Part shown: positions 13,601 to 22,960 of the stretch, piece after piece
Numbering within the stretch: position 1 is the first letter of the stretch
Layout of the letters: each line of letters starts with the position of its first letter
Assembly (NCBI GenBank): GCA_003344405.1
Contig: NOWV01000359.1
Coordinates: 1 to 36,890, forward strand
Length of the DNA stretch: 36,890 nucleotides
Direction: 5' to 3'
DNA from: Trichoplax sp. H2
Taxonomy: Eukaryota; Placozoa; Uniplacotomia; Trichoplacea
The notes under the pieces: model-generated
The model's input: only the letters and a program-made list of their open reading frames with translations
Databases searched by the model: none
What the model was told of the DNA's origin: nothing
Translations under genes and position numbers: made by a program

Positions 13601-14011
13601 GCTTACATAGTTCGCAGATAGGGCGCTGTATTATTTCTGAGGGGAACGCTGCCGATGATGCTTTTTGTACACGAAATTGATGTTTCACTGCATTTACAGG
13701 GTTTGGAACATATGAGATAGTTTCCTGTTAAGTATTTTAGAGCTGGAAGCATTATTTGACGCCTAAGAAATAATTCGAAAAAACTTTTGCGAGTATATAA
13801 AGTAATACTACTTGGTAGCCTATATATATAATCTACTGATGAAAAGAAATTCAAGGACTCTAGGTTGCCTGAAGAACTAAACGATTGCTAATTAGTACAA
13901 TCTTTGTCATTGGAACATTGATTTTACTATTAATTCCTTACCAGAAGCAAATTGAAACATTGCAATCAATATAATCAGCAACATATTGGAAAAGGTAGCT
14001 TGCCTATTCAT
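824..14011 (-). CDS. Secreted or membrane LRR receptor-like protein, 32 exons, 3' end outside window
   Basis: This gene is transcribed right to left. Exon 1 encodes a signal peptide, exon 2 an LRRNT cap, and exons 3-32 one LRR each. Joining the 32 exons gives 2342 nt with no stop, and all LRR junctions are phase 2. The split codon is usually Leu (CT or TT plus one base), giving the pattern L-x-L-x-x-N-x-I-x-x-I-x4-F-x-x-L-x-x-L. Exon lengths are 70, 118, then 72 for most, with 66 (exons 20, 27), 69 (29, 30), 75 (23) and 81 (25). Single-repeat phase-2 exons of about 72 nt are known from LRR-containing GPCRs (LGR and relaxin-receptor type) and other extracellular LRR proteins. Thirty repeats exceeds the 10-17 usual for those. 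No LRRCT cap, transmembrane segment or TIR domain is visible, so the final class is undecided. Exon borders were found by hand from splice sites and the repeat pattern. Confidence 0.85.
1976..3765 (-). CDS. LRR gene exons 23-28 (repeats 21-26)
   Basis: There are six phase-2 exons: 3765-3691 (75 nt, GTAAGT), 3228-3157 (72, GTGAGA), 3039-2959 (81, GTAAGC), 2788-2717 (72, GTAATT), 2494-2429 (66, GTATGT) and 2047-1976 (72, GTTTGT). The cores include NIQISQIKQFNF, YNKFHDIQRSNY, NRYERINQDFLKTL, GNGLQTIGSETF, TNKLQELKFL and KNRIQTLQKEDF. Exons 23 and 25 are the most degenerate and longest. Their borders are the least certain, although they keep the frame open and in phase. Confidence 0.75.
2193..2342 (-). 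repeat. Duplicated LRR-exon fragment in the intron before exon 28
   Basis: A 16-base identical word (TCTGTTGGTATCTTTT on the plus strand) occurs near 2194-2209 and again near 2320-2335, within longer similar flanks. On the minus strand the words read KDTNR; the first copy continues as NRLSYI and the second meets a stop. The reading resembles the start of exon 27 (LDTNKL). I take these as two decayed copies of a repeat exon lying between live exons 27 and 28. Confidence 0.4.
3857..6126 (-). CDS. LRR gene exons 18-22 (repeats 16-20)
   Basis: There are five phase-2 exons: 6126-6055 (donor GTACGT), 5832-5761 (GTAATT), 5653-5588 (66 nt, GTTCGT), 4462-4391 (GTATGT) and 3928-3857 (GTAAGG). The cores include VNLINSIQSGSF, SNKIENISKGAL, DNRISNLTFI, ENRIQRIENYSF and GNPLKDLPGLNL. 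The 66-nt exon encodes a 22-residue repeat that lacks two residues between the second Ile and the Phe position. Acceptors are strong; exon 18 is preceded by an eight-T tract. Donors here are more varied than in the 5' half. Confidence 0.8.
6485..6551 (-). pseudogene. Frame-broken LRR-like exon between exons 17 and 18
   Basis: Acceptor (TTATAG) and donor (GTAAGA) both look intact, and the start reads LDTNKRIFLSSINL, close to LDTNKLQEL in exon 27. The segment is 67 nt, however, one more than the 66-nt exon class. Including it would shift exon 18 out of phase and into a stop. Skipping it keeps the frame. It is either a repeat exon killed by an indel or a chance match. Confidence 0.4.
6737..8922 (-). 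CDS. LRR gene exons 11-17 (repeats 9-15)
   Basis: There are seven 72-nt phase-2 exons: 8922-8851, 8193-8122, 7997-7926, 7724-7653, 7464-7393, 7022-6951 and 6808-6737. The cores include DNLLEKLQKSDL, KNLINFIEPLTF, NNLAQLSNLTL, MNSLQTIKERAF, SSIKIIQSGTL, YNDIETIETNSF and QNRLSNINSGMF. Donors are GTAAGT, GTAAGC, GTAAGT, GTAAGA, GTAAGT, GTTCGT and GTAAGC. The Cys after the Phe position is present in repeats 10-13 and absent from repeat 14 onward. In repeats 9, 11 and 13 the Phe is replaced by Leu. Confidence 0.85.
9517..9587 (-). pseudogene. Dead LRR exon inside the LRR gene
   Basis: This lies in the roughly 1-kb intron between exons 10 and 11. Read in one frame it gives LDANCF, stop, DY, stop, then CSIYYEMLRSLKI followed by a TT/GTAAAT donor. 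Leu, Asn, Phe/Tyr, Tyr and Leu sit at LRR consensus spacing. Two in-frame TAG codons interrupt it, and the upstream acceptor position has no AG. The flanking exons splice in phase without it, so it is best read as a lost repeat. This is inference from the pattern; a chance resemblance is less likely but possible. Confidence 0.55.
9918..10938 (-). CDS. LRR gene exons 7-10 (repeats 5-8)
   Basis: There are four 72-nt phase-2 exons: 10938-10867, 10716-10645, 10188-10117 and 9989-9918. The cores include YNLIDYIAPNSF, QNQLTTFNQNYF, GNDFTSVVNDTF and LNRIKTIQPNSF. The first three donors are GTAAGT, GTAAGT and GTAAGG. Exon 10 uses GTTCGT, a weak donor, but only that cut keeps the repeat length at 72 nt and the next exon in phase. 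Repeats 5, 6 and 8 lack the Cys seen in other N-terminal repeats; repeat 7 has it (FSCL). Confidence 0.8.
11474..11504. repeat. Perfect 11-bp hairpin in an intron of the LRR gene
   Basis: ATGAAGTACGG pairs with CCGTACTTCAT around a nine-base loop. The surrounding 11360-11560 is less AT-rich than the intron around it and starts near a TGTCACAAAC word that resembles family A LTR ends. It may be part of an old mobile element. No coding sequence was recognised. Confidence 0.5.
11813..13204 (-). CDS. LRR gene exons 3-6 (repeats 1-4)
   Basis: There are four 72-nt phase-2 exons: 13204-13133, 12917-12846, 12030-11959 and 11884-11813. All have AG acceptors and GTAAGT donors. Each encodes one 24-residue repeat, with cores such as SDLTFIAASNF, RNVISSIEPNAF, FNSIEKISKDLF and GNKIKEIKNDTF. 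Repeats 2-4 carry a Cys one or two residues after the conserved Phe position (FCKL, FCGL, FECL). Introns are about 75-820 nt and AT-rich. Confidence 0.85.
13607..13724 (-). CDS. LRR gene exon 2: cysteine-rich LRRNT cap
   Basis: The exon is 118 nt, with acceptor TTAACAG and donor GTAAGC. It enters in phase 1 and leaves in phase 2. It encodes the motif CSKPCKCSETSISC, spaced C-x3-C-x-C-x6-C, as in LRRNT modules that cap the hydrophobic core of extracellular LRR solenoids. It ends in a proline-containing segment leading to the first repeat. An N-x-T glycosylation sequon (NNT) is present. Position directly after the signal peptide and before the first LRR is as expected for this family. Confidence 0.85.
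13942..14011 (-). CDS. LRR gene exon 1: start codon and signal peptide
   Basis: The ATG is at 14011-14009. The 23 codons begin MNRQATFSNM and continue into a hydrophobic stretch LLIILIAMFQFAS, a classical signal peptide, ending with one base of a Gly codon. The donor GTAAGG follows (phase 1). The next exon begins with two bases completing that codon, which supports this start. A sequence TATTATAG lies just upstream of the ATG and could be a 5'-UTR splice acceptor, but no UTR exon was identified. Confidence 0.8.
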
Positions 14012-16653
14012 GATTGCCTATAATAAATAAGAGAATCGAAACGATGGAATAGTGCCAGGCTGTTACAATACGATTTTATCGTTTACTTTAAATCTAAAAA
14101 TTTGGAGATTGGAATGTAATTAAGCAGAAGTGCGCCCTAGTATAAGCCACTTGTTCACTTTTAGAGTCCAGGTGTAATAGATATTGTAACCTATTAATGC
14201 TAAACTTGATAGAAACTATCAATTCGTATGTTATAATATCTTGGATGTGATTGCAAGCTTGATATTTTGATCTGAAATGTTGACGAGAGAGGTTGGAAAA
14301 AAAGGCTAACGTAAAAGTACCTGTTTACATGTTTATTAATGTATTAATGTTATAAACCCAAATTAAGACCAGGGATAATATTTTTTATGCGTAGATGATA
14401 CTCTCTAAAGAGACGAACAGCTCTAAAATAGATATTAGAACTTTATGTAAGATTGCTATACAAGGAAGATTGCCCTACGATTTGTTTCAAGTCTATTTTT
14501 ACAGTACTGGATAATGATAAGTACGGTACTATCTAGTGTCACGAAAGTAATCTTCGTGACATATACTTTACTTCTATTTTACGTTCTATACATGTTTATA
14601 TCTCAGAAAATGTTTTATGGTCTCCTTAGTTGTAACTGTGGCAGTTAACGGTTGATATCCTTAATTTAGCATTAGATAGACTAAAATAGTAATTGCTAAC
14701 CAGTAAAACCAGATTGTATCTATCACCTCCAAGGTTGTTCTGGCTCAAAGAACAATTCTAAATTTATTCCAATTTCACACGAGTATTACTAAAGATGATA
14801 AAACTTTCTCAAATCTATGATGTAATACTAGTAAATAAATAACCATGCAGCGATAGCTTATGTCGAGATACATTTTGCTTTACTAAGGCCAAGATTATTA
14901 TACAATTATATTATTTATTTGTAGTATTCATTCCATATTGCCCTGACTGGCAGACTTTTTCATACATATGTACGAAATTTACGATAAGTTTAATAAATAA
15001 AAATACGTAATGATCTACAAATTAAAGGTTGTTTCAAACAACTTTATCTTTAAATTTACCAATTTTCTCTTTGATTTGGATTATTTTAAAAGTGATCTTT
15101 ATGTTTATCGAAGGATTACTTGATTGGGATCAATTGTTTAGTAGATGTCCGTTAAACCGATACTTGGTACTTGATGCTTTAAATATAGCAGTGTTTTTCT
15201 TGTTTGGCCCGGTACGATCATGCGATAGTGAAAATTGATACCCGGTCGATATGAAAAGATAATTTCGATCTCAAAATAAGGAGTTACTTAAGTTCCCAAG
15301 CAGCAGATCTCTTATGAAATAACAATCTGATCCAATTAAATTGATTTTGAAAAAGTACCGGAACTTTACATTCAGATTCTTGTTTTTTCTGTATTTTGAA
15401 GATACTATACTTGCTCTTAATTCACCGCTAGAAGGTATTATTCAAGGATATTATAGGTAACGTCGAATAACTCAGACAAATAACTGCAACCCTTCTATAA
15501 TGAAAAGCCTACTCTCGTCTTTTGCCGTCTGTTTTATTTAGTAGACAAATTCTCATCGAATCATGACCTTTATTAGACTTATTAATTATACAGTAGTTAT
15601 CTTAATTGAATTACTGTTCGTCATCAGGAACAGATGGAATAGGCACGTACAAGAATGATTTCTATAGGCCTAGCTAAAGTCTATAGAAAGGCCGAACTCA
15701 GCATATGATATTACAAAAAAAATAGCAGATATACTTAACGGCAATAGTTAGTAAAATGATGGATTAGTGGAACCTTGCCACATCCCTACTAATTAGTGAC
15801 ACGCAATAAGCATTTAGAAAAACTATGAGATAAATTGTGTTCTACTGCTTGCTATAGCCTTCTTTCTGTTATCGGTTGGGACCTATTTAAAATTAATTTA
15901 ATACCTTTATGGTACAAATGGAAGTTTACGGCAGTCGTAAAATTACACAACTATAACCTGGCAGGTTTTTTTTTCAACAATTTATATACTTTAGATTCTA
16001 AATATTATCAATTTCCTATCGCCAGGAGGCTAAAGGACTACTTATTTCTTTTCAAATGGAACTATAGGCCCATAATTACTTGAGGTATGAAGAAATTCTA
16101 GTTTATCGTAGCAAGTATTAAATGAAATTTCCTAGATAACAAATATAAAAGCATGTAGTAATCTATTCAAATTTGTATTAAATCAAAAATAAACTTGCGG
16201 TAGCTAAATTCCAAGCTTAGCTATATGGCGATAGCGAGCTACACTTACTATGCAACAAAAGTTATTTTCTAACGGATTATATTTAGTGTATAAACTGTCT
16301 ACTAATATTATTCGAAATTATGGGCCCGAATGATCTAATGTCAGATCTCGAAGAAGGGAAATAAATCAACTGAAATTCTTATTTGATATACTACTTTGTT
16401 TCAGCTATCTCCAATACACCTCAAATCATAGAGCTAATTTATTACCACAGCAAGTCTATATTTAGATCAAGTAAACATTATATTGCCTTTTAAATATTCT
16501 CACATCCGGTCATCATTACTGATATCGCCAACTGGAAATACTAGATACAAAAAATTTTCATTTATCAATATCTTAAATAGCCATGCGGATTGTATTTAAT
16601 AACATTATTGTCTTCCTACTGCATTGATTGTAATCTGTTTTATCTTTAAGTTG
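14012..16653. other. Upstream flank of the LRR gene; no gene recognised
   Basis: This should contain the promoter of the minus-strand LRR gene. No clear TATA box or 5'-UTR exon could be fixed. Open stretches at 15029-15238 and 15835-16083 have no recognisable domain, and their starts are not convincing. A 9-bp inverted repeat (TTTCTATAG / CTATAGAAA) lies near 15660-15690. Confidence 0.5.
14537..14561. repeat. 25-bp palindrome related to LTR ends
   Basis: TGTCACGAA and TTCGTGACA form a perfect 9-bp inverted repeat around seven bases. The same word TGTCACGAA occurs in the terminal hairpin of the LTR at the left edge of the window. It may be a minimal leftover of an LTR end or a very small non-autonomous element. 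Confidence 0.5.
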
Positions 16654-17593
16654 GCGTACACTTTTAATTAAAAATAAATCCGAAATATTGCTGAAAAGAT
16701 GATTTCAAGGTTAAAACCCCAAAATTTAAACTGCGGTTACCATAAATGAACCAAACAGAGAAAAATTATCCGGTTACTCAGTTTCCGGATAAGATAAGCG
16801 CACAATTTTAAGAATGATCTTACTTTTACAGTAATTTATGACTAAGAAAATAACGATCTGTTACGGAGCCATGCTCCGAAATATTAATTGCTAAGTTAAT
16901 TAAAATATCTCATTTAAATTATTGTTTGCTCCAGTAGCTTATTAGATATTAATGTTTATTTATAAGTACTTATTCAATATTGCTGACATGTCGGAGCTAA
17001 CACGCTTAGTCTGTAAACGTTAATTAATAACACCTTAAGTGTAAGATCAATTACTTTGCAGAGCCTTGAGGCTCTAGTTGCTATACTAGGATATGTATAC
17101 TGTACAGTGTAAGCCGCTATTTCAAGAATATTCACAAGTGTACCATCGGCGAGACTATAAAAAGCGGAGCACTAGCTTAGCTTCTCAGTTCCAGTTAGTC
17201 ATTTGCAGGATCTTGTGACTATTATTGCTAAGAATATTCTTACGTTTTTCTTTAGTACATTTTACGACTAAGGTTAACGAAAATAAAGTAAAGTATTTAA
17301 ACCTATTACTCAATAGTAGTTTTTTTGTGTAGCTGAGAGTTAGTTCAACTCAACTACGATAGGTCCCTAAGTTAGTTGGGAACACAAGTACTAGTGAAGA
17401 TAGTGTTTAAGACCCGGTTTCTTGTTACAAAGAAGAAGATTTGTAACAAGATCTGATTACCAAACGGAAATTAACGAGACTAAAATAATAGTAAGTTTCA
17501 ATTTTGGTGACGCTTTCTTAGTTTCAATCACAAGCAATGCTGTATAACTGACGCAATTACGAAATCACACAACTTTTCATTAACTTATCATTT
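16654..17593. repeat. Left allele copy (with LTR insertion) of a duplicated segment
   Basis: Positions 16654-16860 match 17614-17820, and 17456-17593 match 17821-17958. The matching parts differ at two bases in about 345 (16816 versus 17776; 17559 versus 17924). The only large difference is the LTR inserted between 16860 and 17456. The left copy ends exactly where the run of Ns begins, and the right copy begins where the Ns end. This points to two haplotypes of one locus placed in tandem rather than a true duplication. Confidence 0.85.
16859..17448 (+). mobile_element. Solo LTR, about 590 bp
   Basis: It starts TGTTACGGAGC and ends TTTGTAACA, so the ends are TG..CA with a 6-bp terminal inverted repeat. 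A perfect direct repeat GATCTG lies on both sides (16855-16860 and 17450-17455). The alternative reading is a 5-bp target duplication CGATC/AGATC with one change. Inside are TATAAAAA at 17156-17163 and AATAAA at 17282-17287. There is also a 5' hairpin (CGGAGC/GCTCCG, 16864-16878), a hairpin AGAGCC/GGCTCT near 17060, and a 10-bp inverted repeat TTGTTACAAA/TTTGTAACAA at the 3' end (17422-17449). The second allele after the gap shows the empty site, which confirms the insertion. Confidence 0.9.
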
Positions 17594-17613
17594 NNNNNNN
17601 NNNNNNNNNNNNN
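17594..17613. other. Assembly gap of 20 Ns
   Basis: There are exactly 20 undetermined bases. The flanks are the two overlapping copies of the same locus described above, so the gap most likely has no real sequence in it and the contigs overlap instead. Confidence 0.98.
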
Positions 17614-17958
17614 GCGTACACTTTTAATTAAAAATAAATCCGAAATATTGCTGAAAAGATGATTTCAAGGTTAAAACCCCAAAATTTAAACTGCGGTTAC
17701 CATAAATGAACCAAACAGAGAAAAATTATCCGGTTACTCAGTTTCCGGATAAGATAAGCGCACAATTTTAAGAATAATCTTACTTTTACAGTAATTTATG
17801 ACTAAGAAAATAACGATCTGATTACCAAACGGAAATTAACGAGACTAAAATAATAGTAAGTTTCAATTTTGGTGACGCTTTCTTAGTTTCAATCACAAGC
17901 AATGCTGTATAACTGACGCAATTGCGAAATCACACAACTTTTCATTAACTTATCATTT
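17614..17958. repeat. Right allele copy (empty site) of the duplicated segment
   Basis: This is the same sequence as 16654-16860 joined directly to 17456-17593, without the LTR. The junction reads AACGATCTGATTACC, the pre-insertion target. It continues uninterrupted into 17959 onward, so it is the copy that connects to the rest of the locus. Confidence 0.85.
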
Positions 17959-20900
17959 CTGTTAGCCCGGATAGTAGGTTCCAGTTTTATGAATAAGCAG
18001 TTTATCTGAATGAAATTAGCATAAAATTCATAGCAGAAAGTTAATTTATTAATGATTGGTAGGAAATTTAACAAATTGATTGTCATTAACAGGGCAGACA
18101 TGCCTCTTTAACATTACTGATTTAGACCTATAGATTGAGAAGAAATAATAGTGACAACGGATTCAATCATCAATTCGGTATTAGAGTATGCTGTATAGTG
18201 TCTTTGATATCAATTTGTTTCCTATAAAGGATAGTTGCAAATGATATCTCGTATTCTGAAGCCTTTTGTGATATATCAAGTCTACTTTTGAAAGAATACA
18301 ATATTTTTTTCTTAAAAATATAATTTCATTTGACAGGATGTGCTAATAATTGTATATGCTTCATCAATTTATAGGAATCCTTGCAATAAGTAGCGTAAGT
18401 TATGTCAGTTAGCTCGCAGTTAGAAAAGTATTGACCTGCTAGCACTGCAATTGTTCTATTTATTGATAAATAATAAATATTAAGTGATATTTTATACTCT
18501 AGAAATTAATGAAATATGTTTATTGCTTGCTGTTAGGTATCGCTGAAAGCTTCCTACAGCGTTAAATGTATCAATTGAAAGCGACAAAGTAAATCAATCG
18601 TCCATTAAATTGCAATATTTGTCATGACGTCAATGAAGCTCTGTGGATAAATTTTTATAAACCTATTTAGATATAGCTGAGGTTTGCTATTAATCAACCA
18701 TTGTTAATTGTACCGATTTATTTCAAAGGTATACTATTATAAGCATCGTTGATAGAGGATTAGAGAATTTTTATAATTACAAATAATAAAGGAGTCAGAA
18801 AAGTATTATGTGTTTGTTCCTTGTATCAATCAGTCGAATAAAGAGAAGGAAAAAGTCTAAAAATTTAATATTTAAAACAAATTATAATCGCAATAGGTAC
18901 TGTCTAAGAATTAGTCTAATTGATTACAATTATAATACTCTAGTATGTTACGTACGAAGGCCTAGTTATTCACAACCCTAAATCTCCTAGACTTATTCCA
19001 TTTTATTCATTTTGTTTACATCAATAAGTATTTATATTTTTCTATCTAATAGTTTAAACCATTAATAAGAGGAATATCAATTGTAATCGAAATCAATGTC
19101 TGTAGTGTACAATAGATGTAATAAGTGCCTTCTATAATGCTAGGTCTTGGACCAACAAAATTTGACGCAGGTTTGATTTACAACTTAGCTTTAAGATTTA
19201 ACTATATAGCGGAGTAGAGTTACTTCAAGCATAGCCGTAACACTAGCTAGTGTAACAGTGATTTTTTTGGACAATGTAGCATATATGTGTAGTGCTTGTT
19301 AATTTATATTATTATCTTTCAATTTTTTTGTTCAATAATTCTTAATGGCTAATAATGATCCTGTTATAATGTGTTGCAAGATTATTTCGAAATACATTAC
19401 ATGAAGACTTCTTCTACATTAATAGAAAAAATAAATGAGTCAGGAATGAGATACCTTAATTTCTTACCTTTTGTCCACTTGCCAACATTTCAGTAGCCTT
19501 CTGAACTTCGCAATTTATGGAAATTAATTAAGATGGATTAATACTTAAATCAAGCAGATATTGTTAATAAATGTTTCAAATTTGCATAGCGGATGATGAA
19601 TTACGATATTGTTATCATATATCCGGATCCATTTTAAAAATAATTAGCTAATTTAATGCCTTTAACTTCGCAATGATAATAGTAAGTTACATTATATGTC
19701 CCGGCGATCTAAATCTGTTATTCAATTAGGCTCAGCTGACGCTGCATTTAACCTATAAATTCATTTGATGGTCATTAGATCTAATTTTATTTAACAAAAC
19801 TATCTATACTGAAATTAAATTTATGAGCCTATATATGACGATGGTAAACAAAATCTTCAGTTGCATTCTGCCATAGAGAGTTTAATTATTCATTTATCAT
19901 ATCAGAATAAAGGCTGTGACTTCAATTGAGATAATGTCAACCTCAGTGTATTGAAGATATGTCTAAAAATGAGCTGAAGGCTAGACGGAAATTTAAGCTA
20001 GGCTTTACTAACTTAATGGCAATAGCCAAATGAAATATTGACGTTGTAAATATGGAAAATGTATAGTCAATTGCTTTATATTATTTTAAAGATAATGCCT
20101 ATCGATGATGAATGTTTTCGTTAAAGTCAGTTGTTGTTAGTTAATTATTGATATAAGAAGACTAAAATTCGATAGTCCAGTATAAACCTTCTGTGTCTTT
20201 TAGTACGTAAATGAGTATAAATAGCTGGTTTCTAACGTCATCGCCGGTATAAAATAGAAAATATGGAGGATAAACACGCAATAAAATTTATTTTTGACGA
20301 TTGCATCATTTTAAAGTGGATAATTTCTGATCGTGTTACAAAACAAATTTTCATGCGCAAGTGAATATCAAAACAAGCTATAAAGCATTTGATAGAAAGC
20401 CTTCCTGTTATTGACTGATTAAAGAATAGCTTATCAACTTTTACCACTGATCATTCTGAATATGAATAATGATGTACAGGAGGCATATCTCGATCGAAAG
20501 TACTAGTTTAGCTTATATTGGTCATAAACTTAACTTAAATTGATTTAGGAGTCAGTTAATTACGAATTTGTCAACTCTTTTACAAATGCAGCTAATAAAT
20601 TGGGAATAATTTAGGGATCAAATCACAGAATAGTAATGTTTCTTTCGATCAAATCTGCCTTTTCCATAGCATATCAAACAGTACGGAGTAGTTTGCTTTA
20701 ATGTAACCAATTATTTACACTTATTATGGGCTGCTAGCGTTACATATTATAGTACAAGGCCTAGATCTTTAATTGCTATTTTAACTCTACGATTATTGAA
20801 AAGGGCAGGGTTCACAATTACTTAAAACATTATTTGCGCGGCCCTATTTTCTATTCTCTAGCCATAACAGTGATGTAGCAAATGTGATTTATAACTGAGC

Positions 20901-22200
20901 CTTTTGTATTGAGTAAGTAAACATGATGTTTCCATTTCATTGAACATAATCTTAATCATCGCGTACGGTAGAAAGGTATCGTTCAAAAAAATTCATTTCT
21001 TTTATTATCGATAAACTGCTATTTTTCACTATCATATAATTAGTTTTGTTTTGATCTTGAATGTAGATATTATCGGAAATATGAATAGGTAGCCAATTGT
21101 TCAGACAAATAATAAAGAAAGTACGGTATCTTCCCACGCGAAGGGTCTGCAAATAGAATTGACGTAATTAAATAAATTTATTAGCGCTATTGGCTGATGT
21201 CTTATTACGGTTAGATATCAAAAAGTAAGCTAAAGTATTGAAATGGACGAACTTGATATTTAAAAGCTATAATCAGATACTAAATATTAATGATTGGAAC
21301 CTGATGAAGACTTAAAGGATTTACCAGATTAGATTTTGTAAATACTTGGGTAGGCGTTATATCTTATTCTTAAAAGTGGAAATTATTTTACTTTGGAAAA
21401 TGCTCAAATTTTTTTAAATATGTTACTGTATGAAAATGCGTTAATGACTTAGCCTAATTTGCGCCTAAATGCAGAACAAAGTTGCAAACAATAAAACACT
21501 AACTATAAATAATTTGGAAAAGAACAATAATATCAAATCATAATTTCCTAATGGAAATACTTTCTACATTACCGGTATTGGATAACTAATTCGATTTTTA
21601 GGAAAATTTATTTAAAGTATTTACTTATTAGCTATTGGCCAAAGGGTAGATAAAATAACTACAGGTGATAATTTCTAAATGCGGCTATTAATTTTACTCT
21701 TCCATTTATTATTGTAAACCCCTATTACTGCACTCGTCATTAAGATGCAATATATTCTAATGATAGATTATGATACTTAATAGCGCTATCGTTACTGTAT
21801 TGTCTGTTATTGTATAGAAATACTACTTGGCCGCAATAATATACTTTTACAATATAAAGATATGCCTACTAATTATTATCTCTTAAGTTGTAATGATTTT
21901 TGAAAAAATGAAGTTAAAAAATTAAGATTTTGCTTATATTATGTGCTACAACTGTCTGTCATTTTTTGAAAAATCAGAAGAGCCCTGAAGAAGTGTCTGC
22001 TAATTACTCATCTGCTTTTAAAATTAATCAATCAATGTTACGAGTAAATGTTTGTAGTTTGTAGAAAACCGCTTATCGTTAATTGCCGGAATTTCTAAAA
22101 AATTAATTTAAAATTTCTGTAAGATATTGAACCTGGTTATGCGACAATTATCCTGACAAGTAGTGGTAGAAATTATTCTTCTTACGACGTTGTAGATGCC
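17959..22200. other. Gene-poor AT-rich stretch
   Basis: No gene is recognised. A perfect 14-bp palindrome (ACACTAGCTAGTGT) lies near 19235-19250. Short open stretches at 17889-18101, 20238-20447 and 20952-21152 on the minus strand show no domain. A 33-nt segment at 19468-19500 (minus) has splice-like ends and reads KATEMLASGQK, but no partner exons were found. Confidence 0.5.
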
Positions 22201-22239
22201 AATCTGTCTATACTGTACATAGTGAAGACATTTAATTTT

Positions 22240-22960
22240 ATTGGATCAAACAAAAAAAGTAATGTCAGGTTGTTCAATAGATAAATATAAGCTCCACAAT
22301 TGTAATCTTTTCCATTCATATGACCACCTTACATTGCTGATAGTTGACACTAAAGCAGAGTCATGTGGAGACTATTTTATTAGTCTGACCGCGTCACAAC
22401 CCTCACTTGTGGCAAAGGAAAGTAAAGAACTCTACTGTAGTTACTTAAAGCCTGGGCTATTTCTCCCAGTACTTTCAGTTTCTATGAGAGAAGTATTTGA
22501 GAACTCGATTTCTCGGCTGATCTCCACAGACAACTGACTAATTATTACACTATTCTTCACGATATGAGTCTTACCGTTTCTTGAGCAATTACTAACTTTA
22601 TTCTACAAACACACGCGCTTAAATAGGTTTCTACAGTGAATTCCAATATTAATGAGTGAGAAATCATACTTTACAAGTTACATTAATTAGTATAATTCCA
22701 TTACTAAATATACATGTCGATATTCTCAGACTTAGATAGCTACAAGCTATCATATGTTAAGACGCTTAACCTTAGCCCATATACAGCTCAATTTTTAGAG
22801 ATTAACACACCTTACAAACCTACAGTAAATTAACTGCTAACAACTTCTATTTTTATCTCATTTCTACCATCCTATTATCAGCTACAAGCGCATTAAACAT
22901 AACACATAACCTTATCTTATCTATTCATAAGCATTCATTAAACAACTGTTACTTAATTAG
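22240..22960 (-). mobile_element. Possible LTR-type remnant with strand-skewed composition
   Basis: The stretch 22300-22620 is richer in G+C than its surroundings. Read on the minus strand it shows TATTTAA near 22625 and AATAAAG near 22601, the same close spacing seen in the two edge LTRs. From about 22790 to 22940 the plus strand has far more C than G. A plus-strand open stretch (22241-22537) overlaps it but resembles no known protein. Borders and target duplications were not found, so the call is tentative. Confidence 0.3.

Noticed and set aside
19468-19500. A 33-nt open segment with TTCAG and GTAAGA ends reading KATEMLASGQK on the minus strand
   Set aside because: A segment this short is easily open by chance, and no neighbouring exon in a matching phase was found.
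22241-22537. A 98-codon plus-strand open stretch
   Set aside because: It begins at a TTG, has no recognised domain, and overlaps an LTR-like region with its own composition bias.
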